From NCBI RefSeq assembly GCF_047795645.1, contig NZ_CP181045.1, positions 3,162,001 through 3,226,000 on the forward strand: a stretch of DNA of 64,000 nt. The letters are read 5' to 3'. Each line of letters begins with the position of its first letter. Position 1 is the first letter of the stretch. Below the pieces are notes generated by a model. That model ran no database searches and was not told where the DNA came from. It saw nothing but the letters and a program-made list of their open reading frames with translations. Source of the DNA: Salipaludibacillus sp047795645 (lineage in GTDB: Bacteria; Bacillota; Bacilli; Bacillales; Salisediminibacteriaceae). Of this stretch, positions 61,746 through 64,000 are shown one piece after another. A program made the position numbers and the translations under genes.

Positions 61746-61850
61746 CCTTGCAAAGAGTAACATTGCAACGAACCGGATCATAGGGGTACTGAATAACTAA
61801 AAATACCGTTTGTTCCATCCCCCGTCTGGCTGACTCCATTAGTTCTACTC

Positions 61851-61879
61851 AACCACAGGAACCGTCCCCCCGGTTTACG
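61851..61879 (-). repeat. A-type repeat at the stop of the last binding-protein gene
   Basis: ACCACAGGAACCGTCCCCCC followed by GGTTTACGG ends two bases before the stop codon region at 61882. It is the closing partner of the copy at 60516. Confidence 0.75.
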
Positions 61880-61881
61880 GT

Positions 61882-63177
61882 CTAGTCCAGCAACTCTTTG
61901 GCTCTTTCGGCAGCGTCGTCCAACGCTTCTTGTGCCGATACGTTATCATCAAGTATCGCTGTCGCTATCGCATCTTCAATCATTGACATCACCTCTGGAT
62001 AGCCTGTATTCATTGGGCGGTGACGAGCGTACTCGAGTTGATCAACAGCAACTTTATACTGAGGAATTTCTTCGTATAACTCATTCATTTCATCGCTTTC
62101 AACTGCTGAGTGACGACTTGGTAAATAGCCTGTAAATGTACTAGCATAAATCGTCTGTTCCGTATCAGTCATCCATTTAATAAATTCCCAAGCTGCTTCC
62201 TTCTCCTCATCAGGATGGTCTGCAATCATTACCAAGTTTGCTCCACCCGTTGGAACACCATAATCAACATTAGCTGGCATAAATGTCGTATTTATTTCAA
62301 AACCATTTCCTTCTGCAATTTCAAGGTAATTCGTCAAACCTGCTGTAGATCCAAATATCATAGCGGAATTTTGGTTGGCAAAATCCTGACCAGCTACTTG
62401 CCCTGACTCATCACCTGTTGGAATTTTAATAACACCTTCTTCTTCAAGACCCATTAGGAATTCAACCGCTTCAACTCCTGGTGCCTCATTAAATAATGGT
62501 TCCAACTCATCCTCAGATAATACGCTGCCACCACTTTGAGCAACTAACCCTTCATAAATCCATATCCCGATTGGAAAAGTCATTCCTACCGTATCATCAT
62601 CGGTTAAAACTCGTGAGAAATCAGCAAATTCCTCCCAATTACTGGGGCCTGAAGGATCTAATCCTGCCTCTTCAAGCATCGTTGCATTGACATACAAAAT
62701 CGGTGTACTACGTAAATAAGGAAGACCATACAGACCTTCATCTACATAGGAATTCCCCATTAAACCATCCACAAAATCATCCATGTCGACTCCGTCTCTT
62801 TCCACATAAGACGTCATATCTTGTGTCATACCTGAGCGTGCAAATGTACCTACAGAGGCAATCTCATTCAAAGTCACATGTGGAGGATTCCCTGCCGCTG
62901 CTGCCGCCTGTGTTCCTGCGTGTAGGTCTGCATAATCTCCTTGATAATGTGCATTGACTTGAATCTCATTCTGTGACTCATTAAATTGATCTACTAGATT
63001 TTCATTATTTTCACCAATCTTATCTCCAAATGCATACCAATATTCAATTTCAATTTTTTCATCATTTGTGTTGTCATTTTGAATGTCCACATTTGTCTCT
63101 GCATCACTCGTACTTTCGGAACAAGCTGCTAACAAGATTACCGAAAGAACCCCGGTGTAAGAAATTATCCTTTTCAT
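61882..63177 (-). CDS. Sugar ABC transporter substrate-binding lipoprotein (third importer)
   Basis: A 431-aa family 1 solute-binding protein: lipobox VILLAAC, acidic linker, then IEIEYWYAFGDKIGENNENLV, GLPYLRSTPILYVNATMLEEAGLDP and MIFGSTAGLTNYL, close in pattern to UgpB/glycerol-phosphate and oligosaccharide receptors. GGAG precedes the ATG. Unlike the two other importers here it lies behind its permease gene. Ligand unknown; a UgpB-type glycerol phosphodiester role is possible. Confidence 0.9.
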   Translation of the reverse strand: MKRIISYTGVLSVILLAACSESTSDAETNVDIQNDNTNDEKIEIEYWYAFGDKIGENNENLVDQFNESQNEIQVNAHYQGDYADLHAGTQAAAAAGNPPHVTLNEIASVGTFARSGMTQDMTSYVERDGVDMDDFVDGLMGNSYVDEGLYGLPYLRSTPILYVNATMLEEAGLDPSGPSNWEEFADFSRVLTDDDTVGMTFPIGIWIYEGLVAQSGGSVLSEDELEPLFNEAPGVEAVEFLMGLEEEGVIKIPTGDESGQVAGQDFANQNSAMIFGSTAGLTNYLEIAEGNGFEINTTFMPANVDYGVPTGGANLVMIADHPDEEKEAAWEFIKWMTDTEQTIYASTFTGYLPSRHSAVESDEMNELYEEIPQYKVAVDQLEYARHRPMNTGYPEVMSMIEDAIATAILDDNVSAQEALDDAAERAKELLD

Positions 63178-63256
63178 TCATTCCATCTCCTTTTTTTTGA
63201 AATTAGCTCAGAAGAGCCCACATTTATTAAAAACACGTTTTCCGACTTTAGCTCGT

Positions 63257-64000
63257 TTATTTAACACCTGTGTATACAAACGCTCGAATAATATGTCGCT
63301 GCGCGAAAAAGAAGATAAATAAAATCGGTGCAACTAAAATTACATTTCCTGCCATCATAACGTTCCAAGCAACCCCTCCTTCTGCATCTCGTAGTCTTGC
63401 AATTCCAATTGGTAACGTTCGACTTACATCAGAAGTTGTCATTACTAAAGGCCAGAAATAATCGTTCCAAGTCGAAATGAAACTAAATAATGCAAAGGTA
63501 ATGATCATTGGTTTCGCTATCGGAACCATAATTTTGAAAATAATCTTCCATTCACTCGCTTGATCAAGTCTAGCAGCCTCAAGTAATTCTTCCGGCACTT
63601 GCTTGAAAGTTTGCCGTAATAAAAAGATTCCAAAAGCAGTTGCCATAAAAGGTAAAATCAATGCTAACCGAGTGTCAATTAACCCCCATGTACTTAATAA
63701 CAAATACACTGGTAAAAAAATGAGCTGAGGTGGAATCATTAGCGTCACCATCGTTAATCCAAACAGAACATTATCACCTTTGAAACGGTATCGGGCAAAA
63801 GCATAGGCTGCAGGAATAATGGTGAAAAATTGTAAAACTAAAATGGAAATTGAAACAATTAAACTATTCACTAAGTACCTAAGAAACGGACCTGAGTTCC
63901 AAGCTGTAAGAAAATTTCCCCAAACAAAGTTCTCTGGTAATAATGTCGGAGGGAATACAATTGTTTCCGGCAATGTTTTTAGTGACGTCACAATCATCCA
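63257..64000 (-). CDS. Sugar ABC transporter permease, MalG/UgpE type (5' end beyond window)
   Basis: About 248 residues of a CUT1 permease are visible, ending AQRHIIRAFVYTGVK. The EAA loop reads EAARLDQASEWKIIFKIMVPIAKPM. The visible frame opens in the loop behind the first membrane helix (VTSLKTLPETIVFPP), so the true start and first helix lie past the right edge. It is the partner of the binding protein at 61882; the other permease should lie further right. Confidence 0.92.
   Translation of the reverse strand, partial: WMIVTSLKTLPETIVFPPTLLPENFVWGNFLTAWNSGPFLRYLVNSLIVSISILVLQFFTIIPAAYAFARYRFKGDNVLFGLTMVTLMIPPQLIFLPVYLLLSTWGLIDTRLALILPFMATAFGIFLLRQTFKQVPEELLEAARLDQASEWKIIFKIMVPIAKPMIITFALFSFISTWNDYFWPLVMTTSDVSRTLPIGIARLRDAEGGVAWNVMMAGNVILVAPILFIFFFAQRHIIRAFVYTGVK

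Overview
The window reads as a chromosome segment of a low-GC Gram-positive of the Bacillaceae, probably an alkaliphilic or halotolerant Bacillus relative. The reasons are strong AGGAGG-type ribosome sites, lipoprotein binding proteins, LPXTG wall anchors of the LP[DE]T[SA]T type, a Fur box, CcpA-type cre sites, a Bce-type peptide-antibiotic module and very acidic surface proteins. The species is inferred, not proven. There are no rRNA or tRNA genes and no CRISPR array.

Layout. 1-3.3 kb: broken tnpB, a 41-residue ORF bracketed by inverted repeats, a Fur-controlled siderophore-binding lipoprotein and a DUF6155-like gene. 3.4-10.4 kb: a divergent gluconate locus, with rpiR and gntK on plus and gnd plus a tripartite TctB-TctC-TctA importer on minus. 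10.5-24.5 kb: a galactoside/galactan locus on minus (binding protein, two permeases, GH35, GH36, GH42, LacI regulator), followed by a wall-anchored double-esterase protein with its own cre site. 25.4-31.9 kb: a 2177-residue collagen-binding/SpaA/Cna-B adhesin. 33.3-37.9 kb: a 1533-residue wall-anchored beta-helix protein with four galactose-binding-like modules. 38.4-44.2 kb: a Bce-type ABC transporter, its two-component system and a zinc-ribbon PrsW protease. 44.8-50.1 kb: an AraC regulator with two HTH domains, a GH2 beta-mannosidase and a GPH symporter. 51.0-60.5 kb: a sucrose/fructoside operon with a divergent LacI regulator. 61.9-64 kb: the 3' part of a further sugar importer, cut by the window end.

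Together the genes suggest a cell that sticks to plant material, attacks it with wall-bound esterase and beta-helix proteins, imports the fragments through CUT1 ABC and secondary transporters, and splits them inside the cell with exo-acting glycosidases. No sugar-ABC ATPase is present, so a shared MsmX-like ATPase encoded elsewhere is expected.

The least ordinary material is between the genes. A composite repeat (called A-B-C here) often sits within a few bases of stop codons and always faces the same way relative to the gene it follows. Three arrays of GCATA boxes are phased at about 21 bp. Three decayed sister loci, bounded by inverted A repeats, carry remnants of a YifB-like gene, and two of them also carry LPXTG tails. 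A bceB fragment marks a lost second Bce cassette.
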